64,000 nucleotides of DNA from Holtermannia corniformis (GCA_001599935.1 BCIJ01000002.1:766783-830782); one strand, 5' to 3'; shown: positions 24,001 through 37,517, numbered from the stretch's first letter. Notes: generated by a model not told the origin, from the sequence alone. Program-made: numbers and translations.

Positions 24001-26636
24001 ATGATGCGGCTGGCGACGGCGCGACGGCCGCCATGAAGTATGTAGGGTTGCCGGACGATTCGGACATTTCGGACCCAGAAACCGCGCGACTGCTCAACAT
24101 TCGCCTCGAAGAGATTCTGCGCGACGACAATCTCATGGCAGGTCTTGACAAGGCGATGCAGAGCGCTTTCAGCAAAACGCAGTCCAAGATCAACAACATT
24201 GTCGTCCCTGCCCACCTCGTCAAGCCGTTCCCGGAGAACAACATGCAAGCCATGACGATCTCGGGTGCCAAGGGTTCCAAGGTTAACGCGACGCAAATCT
24301 CGACGCTGCTCGGCCAGCAGGCGCTCGAGGGACGCCGCGTGCCGACCATGGTGTCGGGCAAGACTCTGCCGTCGTTCAAGCCGTTTGACACGGCTGCTCG
24401 CGCTGGTGGTTTCGTCGCCAACCGTTTTTTGACCGGTATTCGCCCCCAAGAATACTACTTTCACTGCATGGCCGGTCGTGAAGGCCTGATTGACACGGCC
24501 GTCAAGACGAGTCGATCGGGCTACCTCCAGCGCTGCTTGATCAAGCATCTTGAGGGTGTCCGCGTGCACTACGACCACACTGTGCGCGACAGCGACTCGT
24601 CGATCCTCCAGTTCTTCTACGGCGAGGACGCCCTCGACGTGACCAGGCAAAAGCACTTGAAGGATTTCGAGTTTGCGGCGCGCAACCACGAGTCGCTCAT
24701 CAACAAGTACCGCCCGCGGGATCTCGAGGGCAGGGTCGAGTTCAACGAGGCCGCCAAACACATGAAGAAGGCTCTCAAGAAGAAGGCCAAGTACCCGCCC
24801 GCCATGTCCGAGTTTCTCCCGAGTCGATTCCTGGGCAGCATGTCGGAGACATATGCCGTCAAGGTTGACGACTACGCCGAGCGCAACCCGCAACGGTTGA
24901 TTGCCGACGACAAGGAGCCAGAGGCAGGGCCTTCGAGCATTCCCCTATCGCGCAAGGTGCCTGTCAAGTCTTTCAAGCAGCTCGCACGACTGCGGTACCT
25001 TCGCAGCTTGGTCGATCCCGGAGAGGCTGTGGGTTTGCTCGCATCGCAGGGTGTTGGCGAGCCGTCGACGCAAATGACATTGAACACGTTCCATTTGGCT
25101 GGTGGGTAGTTTGCTTCGACACGGATCACGCTAACCATCGCAGGTCACGGTGCTGCCAACGTTACGCTCGGTATCCCGCGGTTGCGTGAGATCGTCTTGA
25201 CAGCGTCAAAGAAACCGATGACGCCGACAATGACGCTACCACTCCACGACGAAGTGACCGACAAGCAGGCCGTCCACTTTGTCAAGGACACGAGCCGGCT
25301 CACACTGTCCCAAGTCGTCGACAAGGTCACGGTCACTGAACGGTTGTCTGGCAAGCACGCCGATGCCAACAACTCTCGCTTGCGCACGTACACCGTCTTG
25401 CTCGATTTCTACCCTACAGAAGAATACTGCGACGAGTACCACATTACGCCCAGCATGGTCCAGGCAAGTGTGGCGTACTCGCTCGGTACGACGCTGCAAA
25501 AGGAGATCAAGGACGAATTGAAGAAGAACCAGGCGACGCTTGCCAACGACCAGTCAAGCATTGGCAAGGGTCTTGCGCAGCGCAACAGCGGGCTCGACCA
25601 AGAGGATGTCGGGCCGCAACGACGAGGACGTGACGACGAGATTGACGACGATGATGAGGATGCCGGTCAGCTCAAGCGCAAGACTCAGGCCCGTCAACAC
25701 GAGTACGAGGATGACGCCGAGTCCAACGATGGACTCGGACAGGATCTTGAGGATATCCTCGAGCAGGACGTCGATGTGCCAACTGCCGGTGAGGACGTCG
25801 ATGCGGACGAGGCGCTGGCCAAGGCCAAGGCTGGCGCTCAGGCCGAAGAGTTTGCCGAGATTTTCACGCTCGCGTGCAAGTACGCAACGTCGTTCAGCTT
25901 TGACCACGAGAACGGGCGTTCGTGCCAGTTTGACCTCAATGTGAGTCGTGGCCGTGTCGTGTGACTCAGCTGACCCTGTAGTTTGCCGGGGACGCGCAAA
26001 AGCTGCTGCTTGTCGACATCATCGAGCGGTGCTGCCGCAACGCCATCATCCACCAGGTCGACAACATCACGCGCTGTCTCAAAATGTTTGATGACAAGGG
26101 GCAGTGGAACGTGAGTGAATATAGCACGTCGGACACGACTGACACAGGCAGCGCAAACTCATGACCGAGGGCTCCAACATCAAGGGCATGTGGGACATTG
26201 CTGGCGACTTGTGCGACTTGACGCATCTCGAGTCAAACGACGTGTACGCGCTCATGCAGGCGTATGGTGTCGAGGCGGGGCGGGCATCCATCATCCGCGA
26301 GTTGTCTTCCATCTTTGGCGCTTACGGTGGGTTCACAGCACTCGGAGAACTAGGCTGATCATCTCAGGCATCGCGGTTGACTACCGTCACTTGACGATCA
26401 TTGCCGACTACATGACCCACAGCGGCGGCTACACGCCGTTCAGCCGAGGCGGTATCGCTGCCAAGTCGTCGCCGCTGCTCAAGGCGTCGTTCGAGACCAC
26501 CGTCACGTTCCTGTCCGAGGCGACGCTGCACGGTGATTTTGACAACCTCGAGTCGCCGGCAGCCAAGATTGTGCTGGGCAAGCCGAGCTCGACGGGTTCA
26601 GGCAGCTTTGATCTGAGGACGCAGGTAGAGGCCTAG
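21008..26636 (+). CDS. RPA190: DNA-directed RNA polymerase I largest subunit
   Basis: Catalytic subunit of the rRNA polymerase, nucleolar. Twelve exons (21008-21192, 21232-21391, 21433-21746, 21792-22653, 22696-23188, 23233-23250, 23294-23592, 23634-25101, 25144-25940, 25982-26110, 26152-26326, 26368-26636) give 1722 aa. The clamp zinc site is CETCH...CPGHFGH. The active-site NADFDGDEMN (about aa 672) is formed by three exons, the middle one only 18 nt. The trigger loop [12 protein letters not shown] is split by an intron. Acidic insertions near aa 180, 320 and 1430 are Pol I-like and lack the Pol II heptad tail. Intron 22654-22695 is GC-AG within [17 protein letters not shown]. Confidence 0.97.
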
Positions 26637-26778
26637 ACGACTGGAGGCGTGTTGTACATATTGCATTGCATGGCACCGTGCTACGGCGGATTGACCGATC
26701 GGCACGTAAATCAAGACGTCACCTTGAACAACCACAAACATCGACTGCAGTAGCAACGAGCGAGAGGGAACAGACGCC

Positions 26779-29700
26779 ATGTCGACGCCAAAGCCGCAGC
26801 CGGCACCGTCCATGGTCGCGTCGACCTCGCACGCCAGTTCGCACCTCCTCCCGCGCCGTCTCATCGGCCCCTTGCCAGAGGTCGTCGTCAACTCGGACGA
26901 GGTGTTGGATGCCAAGTCGCACTTTGCGAGTCTCAAGAGCAAGGCGTTGCGAAAAGGCAGCCGGGTCAAGCACAGGTTCCGGCGGGATGATGACAGCTCG
27001 GACGATGAGTCGGGTGATGGCGACAAGTTGTTCAAGGTGCCCAAGCTCAAGCATCACAAGAGGAAGCAGAGGAAGGATGTGTGGCTAGGGGAGAGCTTTG
27101 ACGTTGGACAAGAGTTCAACATCCCCGAATCGAGCCCTACGTCCCCTTCCAACCATCCCAAATCGACGCAAGGTCATGCAGAGGATCCCTATGTCCCGCC
27201 TGGAGCTCCCGAGCCGACGTTGGTCAATCTCGCAGACGATCAAGTGGGTGCATCGAGCTCCTTGCCTATTCCTCAGAAATCACCCTCGCCCACTCGTCGC
27301 CCGACGTATGGTTCGACGCCAGCAGAATCGTTTCAAACGGCGAGAACCCACTTTCCGACCTCGCTCTCTCGCTCAGCTACTCGGGACACTACGAGCAAGA
27401 GATTGTTTGCCGGAGGCGATGTCGAGCTGGAGCGCAGGCAATCACCAGAGCAAGTCGACGCTTTCTCGGATGCAGCCATTGAACCTACCAGCAAGCGGTC
27501 ACTGCGGTCGTCGACCTCGTTGACCCAGCTCAGCACACGCAAGGCTTCTGGCCGCTCGTCACTTGTACCCTTGGTTGATGCAGATGGCGCCGGGTCGGCT
27601 GGCCCCAGCACCACATCTCCAGCGGCCATCGATCACAAAGGCAGCTTTCCGAAACGACTCAAGTCGGTGCTCAAGTCGCATAAACCTGCGGAAACTCTAC
27701 CAGGGCAGGGGCCATCGCACAGGCCACTAGACTCGGAGAGCTTGAGACCAGCGAGAACGGTACAATTTCCTATCAATCCCGAAGCTGGCCCTTCGCGAGT
27801 GACGCTTTCCGGCAGCGAGACCGCGGTGGATCCACAGCAAGTTTTGGACAGAAGCGGGGGAGAAGTCGGCGGGACCAGCGCTGGCGTGGTCCAGGCTGCG
27901 ACTGGTACTACCGATGGGACGCCAGCAGACGAAGACGAGGATGAGATCATACTCCCTGGGTCGGTTCTCATGCGCGGTACGTCATCTAGCTTGCGTGAGC
28001 TTGACTGATCGATAGACCGTATGCTTGTCAGGGTAGCGTATCACACGGAAACAGGGTTTCAGGCGTTCGATGAGCAGACACAGGTCAGCATGTTGCGGCA
28101 GCATGTCCGTGACTGACATTGACAGCGCAAACAACCATGTGCCAAGTATCAGAGGTTGGAGGAGTACGTCGTCGTTTGGAGGAAGAGCAGGATCGAGCTG
28201 TATCAGGAATGGGTATGTTCACGGGAAACCCCACGCCAGGGCTAAAGTGTCAGGATGTGCCCCTCAAGGAGCGCATCAAAGGCACAAAGCGGCTTTGCTT
28301 TGTGATCCCGCTATCACCGGGCCGCACCTCGCTTTCAATCTTCAACAGCACCGACCTCACCTTTACCTTGACCACATCCGTCGCCAAGCTCGCCGAAGAC
28401 CTAGACCGTGTGCAGCGCTCCAACACTTCCAAGACGAAGCTCATGAAGGATCGAGTGCGCTCGTCAAAACAATTTGAACTGATCAAGAAGCGCAAGACTG
28501 GCACCAACATCTTCATCTTCAAGCCGTCAACTCGATCCAGGGCCGTCGATTGGTACTGGGAGATCTGGCGCGAGCTCGGAGGCCAGTTGTCCGACTTTTT
28601 CGAGGTGCAGGTCCCGGCGTTGGGTACAGCTGTGCGATTGTATCTTCCGCAGGACGAGGCCATCGTTGCGTCCAGCAAGACGTGTCGCGAGTTTAGCAAG
28701 GCCAAAGTGATACAAGCTTGTGTGGATTCACTCGCGGAAAAAATGGACCTGGCCGACCTCAAGCGGCAGCATATGGATGATGAAACGCCACTACAATTAG
28801 AGCTGGCTTGGAAGGGTGAGGGTGCGGAATTGGACTGGGTTGCAGACACGACAACGGTCGATGGCAGAAAGAGAGACTGGTCGGTGCTGGCGGGTTTGGC
28901 TTTGATTCAGGTATGTGGATAACTGGATACGAGCGCGGCTGACAGGCTCAGCACGAACGAGCGACGTACCAGCTTCAGCTGCGCCAAGCTCACCATCAGC
29001 CGAAAAAGGTGTACCTCGCGGATCGGACAGTGCTGAAAGAACCGCCTGGCGTGGAAGGCTACGTCACGCGGCTCAAGAGTAGCGCAGGTGCCAAGCAGCG
29101 CGTATATCTCGCGTCGCATGACGGTAAGCAACTGATAATTCGAGACCTTGCTGACATGCGCAAGGCAATCTATTCAGCTCGATGAGCGGGCATGCTTTTC
29201 CCCCCCTCCCAGCCGAGGCAGAGCACTCTTCCCCTCGCGACATCTTTTCCGAAGCGCACCAGCTGTTTTTACATCAAGAACAAGTCCGCGCATCTCGCTA
29301 CATCCAACGCGCCGAGGGCTTTATCGACTTTCGCGATATTGCCGCAATCCGGCTTTGCGACGATGCCGATCGATCTTCCAAGCCGGGTGCAACTGCCAGA
29401 GCCGGGCAGTATGCCGACGGCAGTGAGCAGCCGCAGGGTTCGGACGTGGTGCAGGGCGTTGCGAGCGCTGTAGCAACAAAGCGCTTTGAGTTGGGACTGC
29501 GGACAGGCGAGGTGATCCGCTTCGAGGTAAGTCATGCCCCCATGAACGACTGGCTCACAGATCAGACGCAACACAATCATGATGCAGAAGAGTGGGTGGC
29601 TCGCTTGAAAGACTTGAGCTCGTTCTGGACGCGGCGGCATCGGATCGAGTGAGTAATTGCCAGTTTAAATATACCGGCTGACACGTCAGTGCCCGCCTGC

Positions 29701-30545
29701 GCATGGATGTCTCGCCGGCGTCGAACGCTGGCATCGCTCATCAGCCAACCTCCAGTGCGCAAGGTGAATTTGACGACTCGCTGCTTGCAGATGTGTGGAA
29801 CTGGTGCGTTGTGCAAGGCTGTCGCCCAGCTCGCATGGCCGGTCGAATCTTTCTCAAACACGGACACAATCAGCAATTTCGGTAAGCCTGCAAGCTCACT
29901 AAACGCTTCTGACACCGCAGCTCGCAATACATGATCGTGACGGGCGGCTTCTTGGTCCAGTTTTCGGTCAAAAAGCATGCCTTTCACGTCCGACAAACAC
30001 GGCATTCGCTATGGGGGGCATATGTGAGTCGCATGAGGCTACAAGACCGTACTGACTGGCAGGTGTATTCGGGCCTGTTTGCCGCTGAAGAGGTAGCCGG
30101 TCTTGGGCGCGAAGACGCTTGGGACGGCGATCACCGAGTGTATCAGGACGGTATGATTGTAGGTTGCACGCTTTGGTCGAACGTCACTCATAGGCAGACT
30201 TCCGACGGCGCAGACGACACTACCTTCTGCATCCGCCTTGCCGCCAAGCCATCACGCTGGATCGGTTCGAGCAACACCAAGACGGCGGCATGGGATGCAC
30301 GCGAAGCGCTCGAACAAGACCAGGCCAACTTTGTGCCCGCGACTTTGACCAAATCACCACCGACACTTCTCATCGTACGCACACGATCCAAGCTGGAGCG
30401 GGACAGATGGGGTGAGTGTGCCGCTGCGCGAGGACGAACTAACAGAGTAGTCTGGGGCATCAACGCCGAGATCGAGCGACACATGCGTGCTCATCCGAAG
30501 AGTGAGCGCAGCTTACGGATGGGTGGCAAGGTGCCGGAGAAATAA
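26779..30545 (+). CDS. PH-domain protein of the Spo71/Mug56 family
   Basis: Twelve exons (26779-27976, 28016-28083, 28126-28212, 28254-28910, 28946-29123, 29165-29526, 29566-29648, 29690-29881, 29921-30023, 30063-30158, 30198-30411, 30451-30545) give 1110 aa. The N-terminal 400 residues are disordered, except a conserved-looking WLGESFDVGQEF. After it come MLVRVAYHTETGFQ, RLEEYVVVWRKS and PH-like modules (YVTRLKS...RVYLASHDGNLF, later EEWVARLKDLSSFW; YQDG...TFCIRL). Family members are membrane-lipid-binding proteins needed for prospore or forespore membrane growth in ascomycete yeasts; a meiotic role here is an extrapolation. Three introns (29527-29565, 30159-30197, 30412-30450) are each exactly 39 nt and stop-free, so splicing there is inferred from donors and homology. 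It ends 41 bp from the Iml1 stop, convergent. Confidence 0.75.
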
Positions 30546-30586
30546 TCACATATTTGTCACGATACATACAACAACGTCGGAAGTCG

Positions 30587-33500
30587 TCACTCTGCTTCTG
30601 TACTCGCCTCGTCTTTGATCTGATCTGGAGACGCGACTTGGCGGTCCTCTGGTTCCTCTTCCTCCTTCTCTGCCTCCCTTGCCTCATCCTGCACAATGCC
30701 TTTCGAGTCATGGACTTGTGGCAGCGGCGGCAGTATCTCTTCGTAGAACCGTCGAAGCGCCTCGGCGTCGGCACAAAAGGCCGTGAGTTCGCGCCGCAGC
30801 GACTCGGCCTGCTGTTGTCGAGTTTGCTGTGCGGTAGAAACCGCCAGCTCGCTGCCGTTGCCTGTGCCACTGACGCCTCCTCTTGCTTTGAGAGGAGCCG
30901 AGAAGAAGAGACGATTGTCGGTCCAGAGAAAGCCATCGCGACCGCCAACGCACTGCACGAGTGCCACGCCGGATCGATGGATGAATTGCGAGTGGTCGAA
31001 CTTTGCTGCCCTGCGGTAGCTATACTCGACTTCTATATCGTCGGGGTATCGATTGCTGGCTTCGACGTCTAGGACAAAGCCAAACTTTTGCGTGAGAATT
31101 GCGTACTCGAAGAACTGCGCGACGTGACCTGCACCGACGCCAACAAGCCGTAGATGCAAGTCTTCCACGATCGGGGGCGCGACAGAAAGGGGTATTGGGA
31201 TCGGTGCCCGGTATGCACATTTCTTGTTGAGGTCCTTGACCTGCTGTACGGGCGCTTCAACCAGCCGAAGGCCGTGGCGATCCGCAATCGGCGTCCATCG
31301 CGCACGGAGATCGTCAATCAATCCGGCCGTTACACCGAGCCAGTTGAGCTCAAAGTGGAACCTGCACGGTGAGCTTGGACCCCAGTGTTTGACGACTTAC
31401 GCATTGACGGGGTTGTGGATGATGTCGCTATGGAGGACAGCGACCTCGGCCCGGTCACTCTTCTTGAGAGGGTCAAGGTCGATGACCATGCGCTGGCTCA
31501 TTGTGATTTTGCGCTTCTTCTTGGGCGCCGCGGGTTGTTGCAAGAGGTTGAAGCTGGCTGCCGACGAGGCGCGTGCTCGAGACTTGGCGACTGAACCTGG
31601 CGGTGCCAGTGTCGCTGTCGATGGCGTCGCAGTGACTTCAATGGGCTCGCGCGCGACGCGGACGGTGCGGCCAAACCATCCGCGTTTGCCTTTGCGCGCA
31701 ATATGCCGTGCATACTCGCCTTTGAGCTGGTAGAAAAAGTGACCATCGATAAAGGCGAACGTCCGGCTCGAGTGTTCTGTTCAAGTCAGCCGAGTTGTCG
31801 TTGTCTGGATACTGACCAATCAAGCCCTTGTCCAAGAATACGTTGCCCCATTCAACAGCCTTTTCCCGCGTCGGCACGTCGGAAAAGGTGGACGTGAGCC
31901 ATGTGCAAAAGGCGTCACCCGTAAAGGCATCCTCGTGTATCGTCACTGCGGTGGTCAGCCACGCCTTGGGCAGTCGTCTACCCACGTTGCCACCATCTGT
32001 CCCGGATGGACAGGCCGTTGTCTGGCTCGCTCATTGCGCTGGCCACGGCCGAGAGGGACATGCCTGCCAGTTTCTTGCCATCGGGTGCAACGGCCCGATC
32101 GTCCTTGCCGCTAGTGATCCGATCCAACTCGGCCATCAACCCCTCGTCGAGTACGCAAGCGGACGGATCGAACGTGGTTGGCAGGATTCTGGGTGGATGC
32201 AGCCTGACGTGGCTATCCGGGCGCTGCCACTGATTGCGGCCCATGACCTCTAGCAGCTTGGCTGCCCCATTGATGAGGATGTCTTGCACCTTGTAAGGCT
32301 GTCCGGATGGGTCCGACATTGGGTTTGGCGGCTTGTCGGACGGAATGAGGATAAAGCGCGTACGCCAATAGCGCAGCGAATCGGTAAGCTCGGCCTCTTC
32401 GCCGGCAATCAGCCGGTCGAGGTAGTTGAAGTTGATCTTGCGCTCGATGCGCTGCACGGTGAGCTGGGTTGTCCCGGAGAGGCACTCACTGGATATTCAA
32501 ACGTCGCCTTTGCAGCTTGATAGCCGTCGAGTTTGGCCGGCCAAACGAGGCAGTCGTAGCGGACCGGATCTTGCGAGAAGCGGACTTTGCGCACAAAACG
32601 TTGAACAGTGACCGACTGCTTTTGTGGGTCAAACGCAAGTCGGTGGATCTGGTTCCACCACGACAGGTAGATTGGACCGCTCGCGTCCTTGAGAACTTCT
32701 GATGCACCCCCTGGCCGCAGCCCGGCAAGTGTGGATTCACCTTGCATCAGCACCTTGTTCGTGCGCTGCGTCTTTGGATTGGTCGGCGCCGCGTCGTGCT
32801 GGAGGACGACGAATTGAAAGTTTTCTGCGTAGCGTCAGTGACTTGCGGGAACGATAGACTAGACTGACGCGATAGTCTCTGGGACGCCATTTCCCGCATC
32901 ACGGCCAGCGGCAGGTTTTCATGCGCCACGTCGTTCTTGAGAAGGAACGAGATCTCGCCAGGGAAGCAGGCAATGTCGTAGGCGTTCTCTGTAAAGTGCT
33001 CCTTGAGGTCGGCCGCGCTCGGAATGAAATGGGTCGTGAGCGGAAGGCACGCAGGCGCCGTGACACTCTTCCATTTGACGAGATGGGTATTGTTCGTCTC
33101 GGCTTTAGCCCGACTGTATTGCCATCGTCGACCGTGGCCCGTCGTGTCGATGATGAGTTGGGAACGCTGACAAGGGTTGACGACCGTGTGCTTGTCCGCT
33201 CGCGTCAAGGCCGCACCGGCCTTTTTCTTCCACGACTGGTCATCCCAAGACTTGCCGTGCCGGCTCGACTCTGAGACTGGCTCGGTCGCGCGTGTGATTG
33301 AAGCGCGCGAGCTCGTCTCGGTCGGTTCGTCTTCTTCCTCGCGCTGCCGCCGTTTCGAGTCGATCGACCGTGGCTTGATAGAGATGGGTCGAGTTGACTT
33401 GGTCTGGTCTTTGATCGGCGTTGGAGAGCTGACCACAGTGGTCGGGGCTCCCGGTACAGCTCGAGGCAACGTGTGCGACGGTGTGGCCGGCTCGGCCGTT

Positions 33501-36169
33501 GGGCCAGGCACTTTGGTACCCTTGTGCTGGGCATCCGACGTCGAGACATCCCGCCGCTCTGCCGTCAAGACGTCGGCAGCTGGAAAGCTCGGTTGGGATC
33601 TACCGCCAAGCGCACCGAATAGCCAGCCTGCGCCGAATTTGCCAGCAAACGAGCTTTTGCTCGCTTGTGTGCGCAGGGCCTTTTTCGCAGGTGTGACTCT
33701 TGGTGTTGAAGCGCCGGACCCAGGCACGGCGTCTGTCATGACGGACGAAGTGGTCGACGCGTGCGAAGGGGACATTGGCCGCGGTCTGCGACGCGCGGCC
33801 GAGATGAGCGAGAGTGAAGGCGAAGGCGGGCGGGGTGGAGACGGCGGCATGGCCAGCGCGATAGGCGCCTCGTCTGCAAAGCTGATACCGCCTTTGAAGC
33901 GCTTTGGTCGATTCTCCTGCTTCATCGAGGAAGACAAGAGCTGTGCCGAGTCTATCCGGACGGGCTCGGGCTTTTCATGCAGCAGTCCCCGCGCAGACTG
34001 ATACGAAGTCGAAAAGACTTGACTGTTTCTAGCGCTGCCGACCGAGTTGCGCGACGGCAGGGGCCGAAAGTCGCGAGCGCGAATCTCCTTTGCCGCCCCG
34101 CCAAAGATTTCGGCATCAAACGTGTCTCGAATCATGCGGCGCTCGGACGATTGGCCAAGGAGACCGCTGGCGGGTGCAAGCGGAGGGTTCAAGTTGTACC
34201 TGTTCGACATGGCGGTCGCGTCGGGGTCGAGGATCGGGACGGTAACGGTTGTAAGGTTGTGGTCGAGGATGCCGAGCATCTGGATTTCGTACATCTTGCA
34301 GCGCGAGACGAAGCGGTCGTTGCGAAACGGCTTGTCGTGCGTGCGCGAGTAGAACGAGCAATAGACCCAAGCGGCGACGACTGCGATCAGCGCCGTCTGG
34401 CTATGGGCACTCACGATAGTAATTCGTCCGATCGGTGCCAGCTTTGTGGATCGTATCGCAATAGAGTGGATCCGGCGTCTCTTTGCCTCGGATCCCGTCG
34501 CGGCTTTCGATCGGCGCCGTCTTTTCATACTTGAAGCTAAAGATGGGCACGACATGGAGCGGCATTTTGGTCAAGCAGACGAGGTCAATGTTGATCCCGT
34601 GATCGTCCATGCGTTCAGACGTGAGGCGCAGCAGGTTGCGATCGACTGCAAAGTGGCCGGTCCCGGGCGTGACGACGGTCATGGACAGACCGGTGCGGGA
34701 CAGGTCGCGATCGATATAGTGTTCATCGAAAGGGTTCAAGGCGAGGTTGACTGCCTCGAGGATGTTGCCCTCGTACGCCTGGCAAGTCAGTTGCGATCGA
34801 GGCGTGACGACTTACAAAGCTCCATTTGCCGAGGATGCGCTGCTCGTCTTGATCCTTGCGATCCGACACGTGCACCGTCTGCAGCATCTCTTCTTCACTT
34901 CTCATCAGCTGCTTTTTGATCTCGGGCAGGGCTTCGGTCCAATCCTTGCGTGATTCGAAGTCGACGACGACCTTGAAGAAATCCTTGTGCCAGCGCGCGC
35001 TGTGGTCCTGTCGCAGGGCCTCTGTCAACCCGCGAGCGCGGAGGAACGCAACGTCTTCGTCGTTGTAGTAGATCCGCGAGAAGAGGATGATGGTGACGAC
35101 GTGGGATGTCTGGGATTCCGACCACCGGTGGAAGAGGTCGGGCAGGAAGCCTGTAGGTAAGCGACGCAAGCCTGGTCGGATCAACGTACCGTGCACGGCC
35201 TTTTCATAGTAGCGCTCGCCGTCCTCGTCAAACTCGTACATTTCCTGGCAGAGCTGGATAAAGATGTAGGCCTGAGCCGACTTTGAACGGAAGATGGTCT
35301 TGGTCTTTGCCGTCATGATTGCGCTCGAGTACTGTCGTGGTCAGCCTAGCTCGTTGCGGACACGACGTACGCGGTGGCCATCGATAAAGATGCTCTTGAC
35401 CTCTGCCCGGATCGTCCCTGCGAACGCGACCTTTTGACCAACGTGGATCGCGTTGTCTTCCATCGACATGCCGAGCCGCCACATGTCTGCTCGGCCAAGG
35501 TACTGACCCGAGAACATGAGCTCGACAAAGTCGGCTTCAACCGACGCTTCGTCAACCTGTCGATTCAGCCGCGATCACTGACCAAGCAGACACAGACCCT
35601 GATGAGCTCGACGTCGTGCCGGTTCGAGAAGCCAAAGATGTCTGATACGGTACGGCACACGGAGATTTGTGTCTGCGAGTCAGCCAACGTTGCGCTCGAT
35701 CCTGTACCAACCTGGGTATTCCCCCTGCGCAGCTCACCCCAGCCGTCGCCACCGACTCTGAACAGGAAACCACCCCTCGCGGGCGCCTTGATTCCCTTAC
35801 GGACATCTCCCTGGACGGGCCTGACTTCGACCACGTCGCCCTGTTGTGCCCACGGGATATGCGCATGGCTAACGACGACTTGGGCGCCGTTGAACGCTGT
35901 CGGCGCGTGCGTGTACATTGTGAGGATGGACGCATTGGTGGCTGTCTCGTCTTGTGGGGACGCGATCGACGTCGTGAGTGATCCTGGGGATGGGTGCGAT
36001 GGGGTGCGCGTGTGCGTGTAGGTGAACGCTCGCGGTGTTGCCGCTGTCACGGTCGCGGAGCGTGAGCGAGAGTGCGATGGCCGGCGCGGGGCGAGCTTGT
36101 TCGACTCGGCTGCGGTCGTCAGGACCACGACGAGGGACAATAGCTACGGACCCATCTCAACTTGCGCAT
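30587..36169 (-). CDS. IML1: Iml1/DEPDC5, GATOR1/SEACIT subunit
   Basis: Component of the vacuolar complex that inactivates Gtr/Rag GTPases and restrains TORC1 on starvation. Thirteen exons: 36148-36169, 35712-36109, 35598-35672, 35371-35556, 35190-35331, 34816-35150, 34415-34778, 32869-34380, 32490-32824, 31986-32451, 31817-31945, 31401-31776 and 30587-31361, giving 1704 aa. Markers in order: [44 protein letters not shown], a 330-residue disordered insertion, [32 protein letters not shown], a DEP domain (about aa 1275-1370; [11 protein letters not shown]...[19 protein letters not shown]) and [18 protein letters not shown] near the C-terminus. The ATG at 36169 uses a 22-nt first exon; this start is the least certain part. 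The next gene upstream on this strand is RPC17. Confidence 0.92.
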
Positions 36170-36288
36170 CTGCTCGTCGATGCTAGTTGACAAGATGAAG
36201 CGATCCAGTCGACAAACTCTGTTTCACGTGAAGGTTTGTGCGCTTCGCTTGATCGTTATATCATCAATCGTCACCCTCGCTCGGCCCA

Positions 36289-37517
36289 CTACGAATCAAT
36301 CTCGTTGTCCTTTTCATCCTCGACACCGGCCTCCTTGTCCGCACCCCACTCGGCCTCGTGCACAAACTCTTGCTCGTCGACGCCCTGCATCTGCATCTCC
36401 TCGTCCTCGATCCCGTCATAGTAGCCGCCGTCGGCATGGGCGTCGTAGACGGGTTCAGGCGGCGCCGCGAGCGAGTTTTGCATCAGCTCGATCATGGCCT
36501 CCATCTCGTCTCCTGGGCAGCGCTCTTCAATCTCTTCGATCACCTAGAGGCGTCAGCGTCCGTACTATACGGCTCGTTGACAGCTCGGATCGGTCCATCC
36601 CCGTGAGCGCCATCCGCGTGGCATCTCGAGTGAGCTGCCCACTCGAGCCACTGGCTGAGCTGGTCGACCACGTAACAGGACGTCCGGGACTAGCGTGTCA
36701 AGCTCAGACCGTCCAGTCCGACCAAGCTGTCGCTCTCCGGGACAGCCTGTCGTCCCCAGTGTTCAAGCAACGTGAGCTGGAGCTCAGACCATCGCGGCAG
36801 ATCGCATGACCAGCTCCGTCGCCATAGGCTTACACCGCGTTCACACACCACGAGACTCACACAGTGCAGCCCAACCTGGTTCGCCGGACAGAGGTTCACG
36901 AGCATGTACATTTCCGCCTTTGTGAGCTCTGTGGGAGCGGTCGCGAGCTCGTCGAGGACGTGGGTGATGGTGTCGGGTGTTTGGCGGGTCGTAGGGTGTT
37001 CTGCGTGGGAAAAGTATTTCAAAGTCTGGGATTGTGTTAGCTGTGAGGGTCTTGGCTGGAGACGCGTAGAGTCGTGCTTGTTGCCGCGTGCGGATCGATG
37101 CAGCGAAACGACGAACAGCTGACCACCGCACCCCTACGCCGCGCAAGCGTACTCACCGCATCCTGCACCATGACCACATTCCCAGCCACAGCGGCCGCTC
37201 GGACCTCCATCGCCTTTTCCCTCTTGTCCTCGTCGCCCGTCAACGTGCTCATCCCATCCTCCATTTCTCTCGGGTACGGAAACCTGACATTCTTCCTCGC
37301 TTTTTCCAGATCAGACTGCGCGTCCCACAGTGCGAGATCGGCGTGAAAGCGCCGACGTTTGGATTGGGCCGTTTGAGCGGTCAGGAGCGGGTCCAGCAGG
37401 GTTTTCTGGGTCACTAGGTGGGCATACACTTCGTGGTTTGTGAGTAGGAGCGGGGTGGAGTTTGCGACCTGGCGCGTGTGAGTGGGAGTTGGAGGGGAGA
37501 TGGGGACTGGCCTGCAT
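36289..37517 (-). CDS. RPC17: RNA polymerase III subunit Rpc17/Rpc9 (CRCP family)
   Basis: Rpb4-like stalk subunit of Pol III. Exons 37512-37517, 37157-37468, 36861-37025 and 36289-36543 give 245 aa, longer than the about 130-160 aa of yeasts because of a charged insertion and an acidic tail (ends DNEIDS). Diagnostic segments are TPLLLTNHEVYAHL at the N-terminus, LTKAEMYMLVNLCP and VIEEIEERC. The first exon codes only Met-Gln and requires a GC-AG intron (37469-37511) to enter frame; an alternative upstream start is possible. The last intron is 317 nt, long for this genome; the one before it is 131 nt. The 120 bp after its stop leads to the Iml1 start on the same strand. Confidence 0.85.
36544..36860 (-). 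other. Long intron in RPC17
   Basis: 317 nt between LHC and VIEEIEER codons, donor gtgagt, branch gctgac, acceptor tctag. No conserved exon is missing and no tRNA A/B box or C/D box pair is evident inside. Confidence 0.65.
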
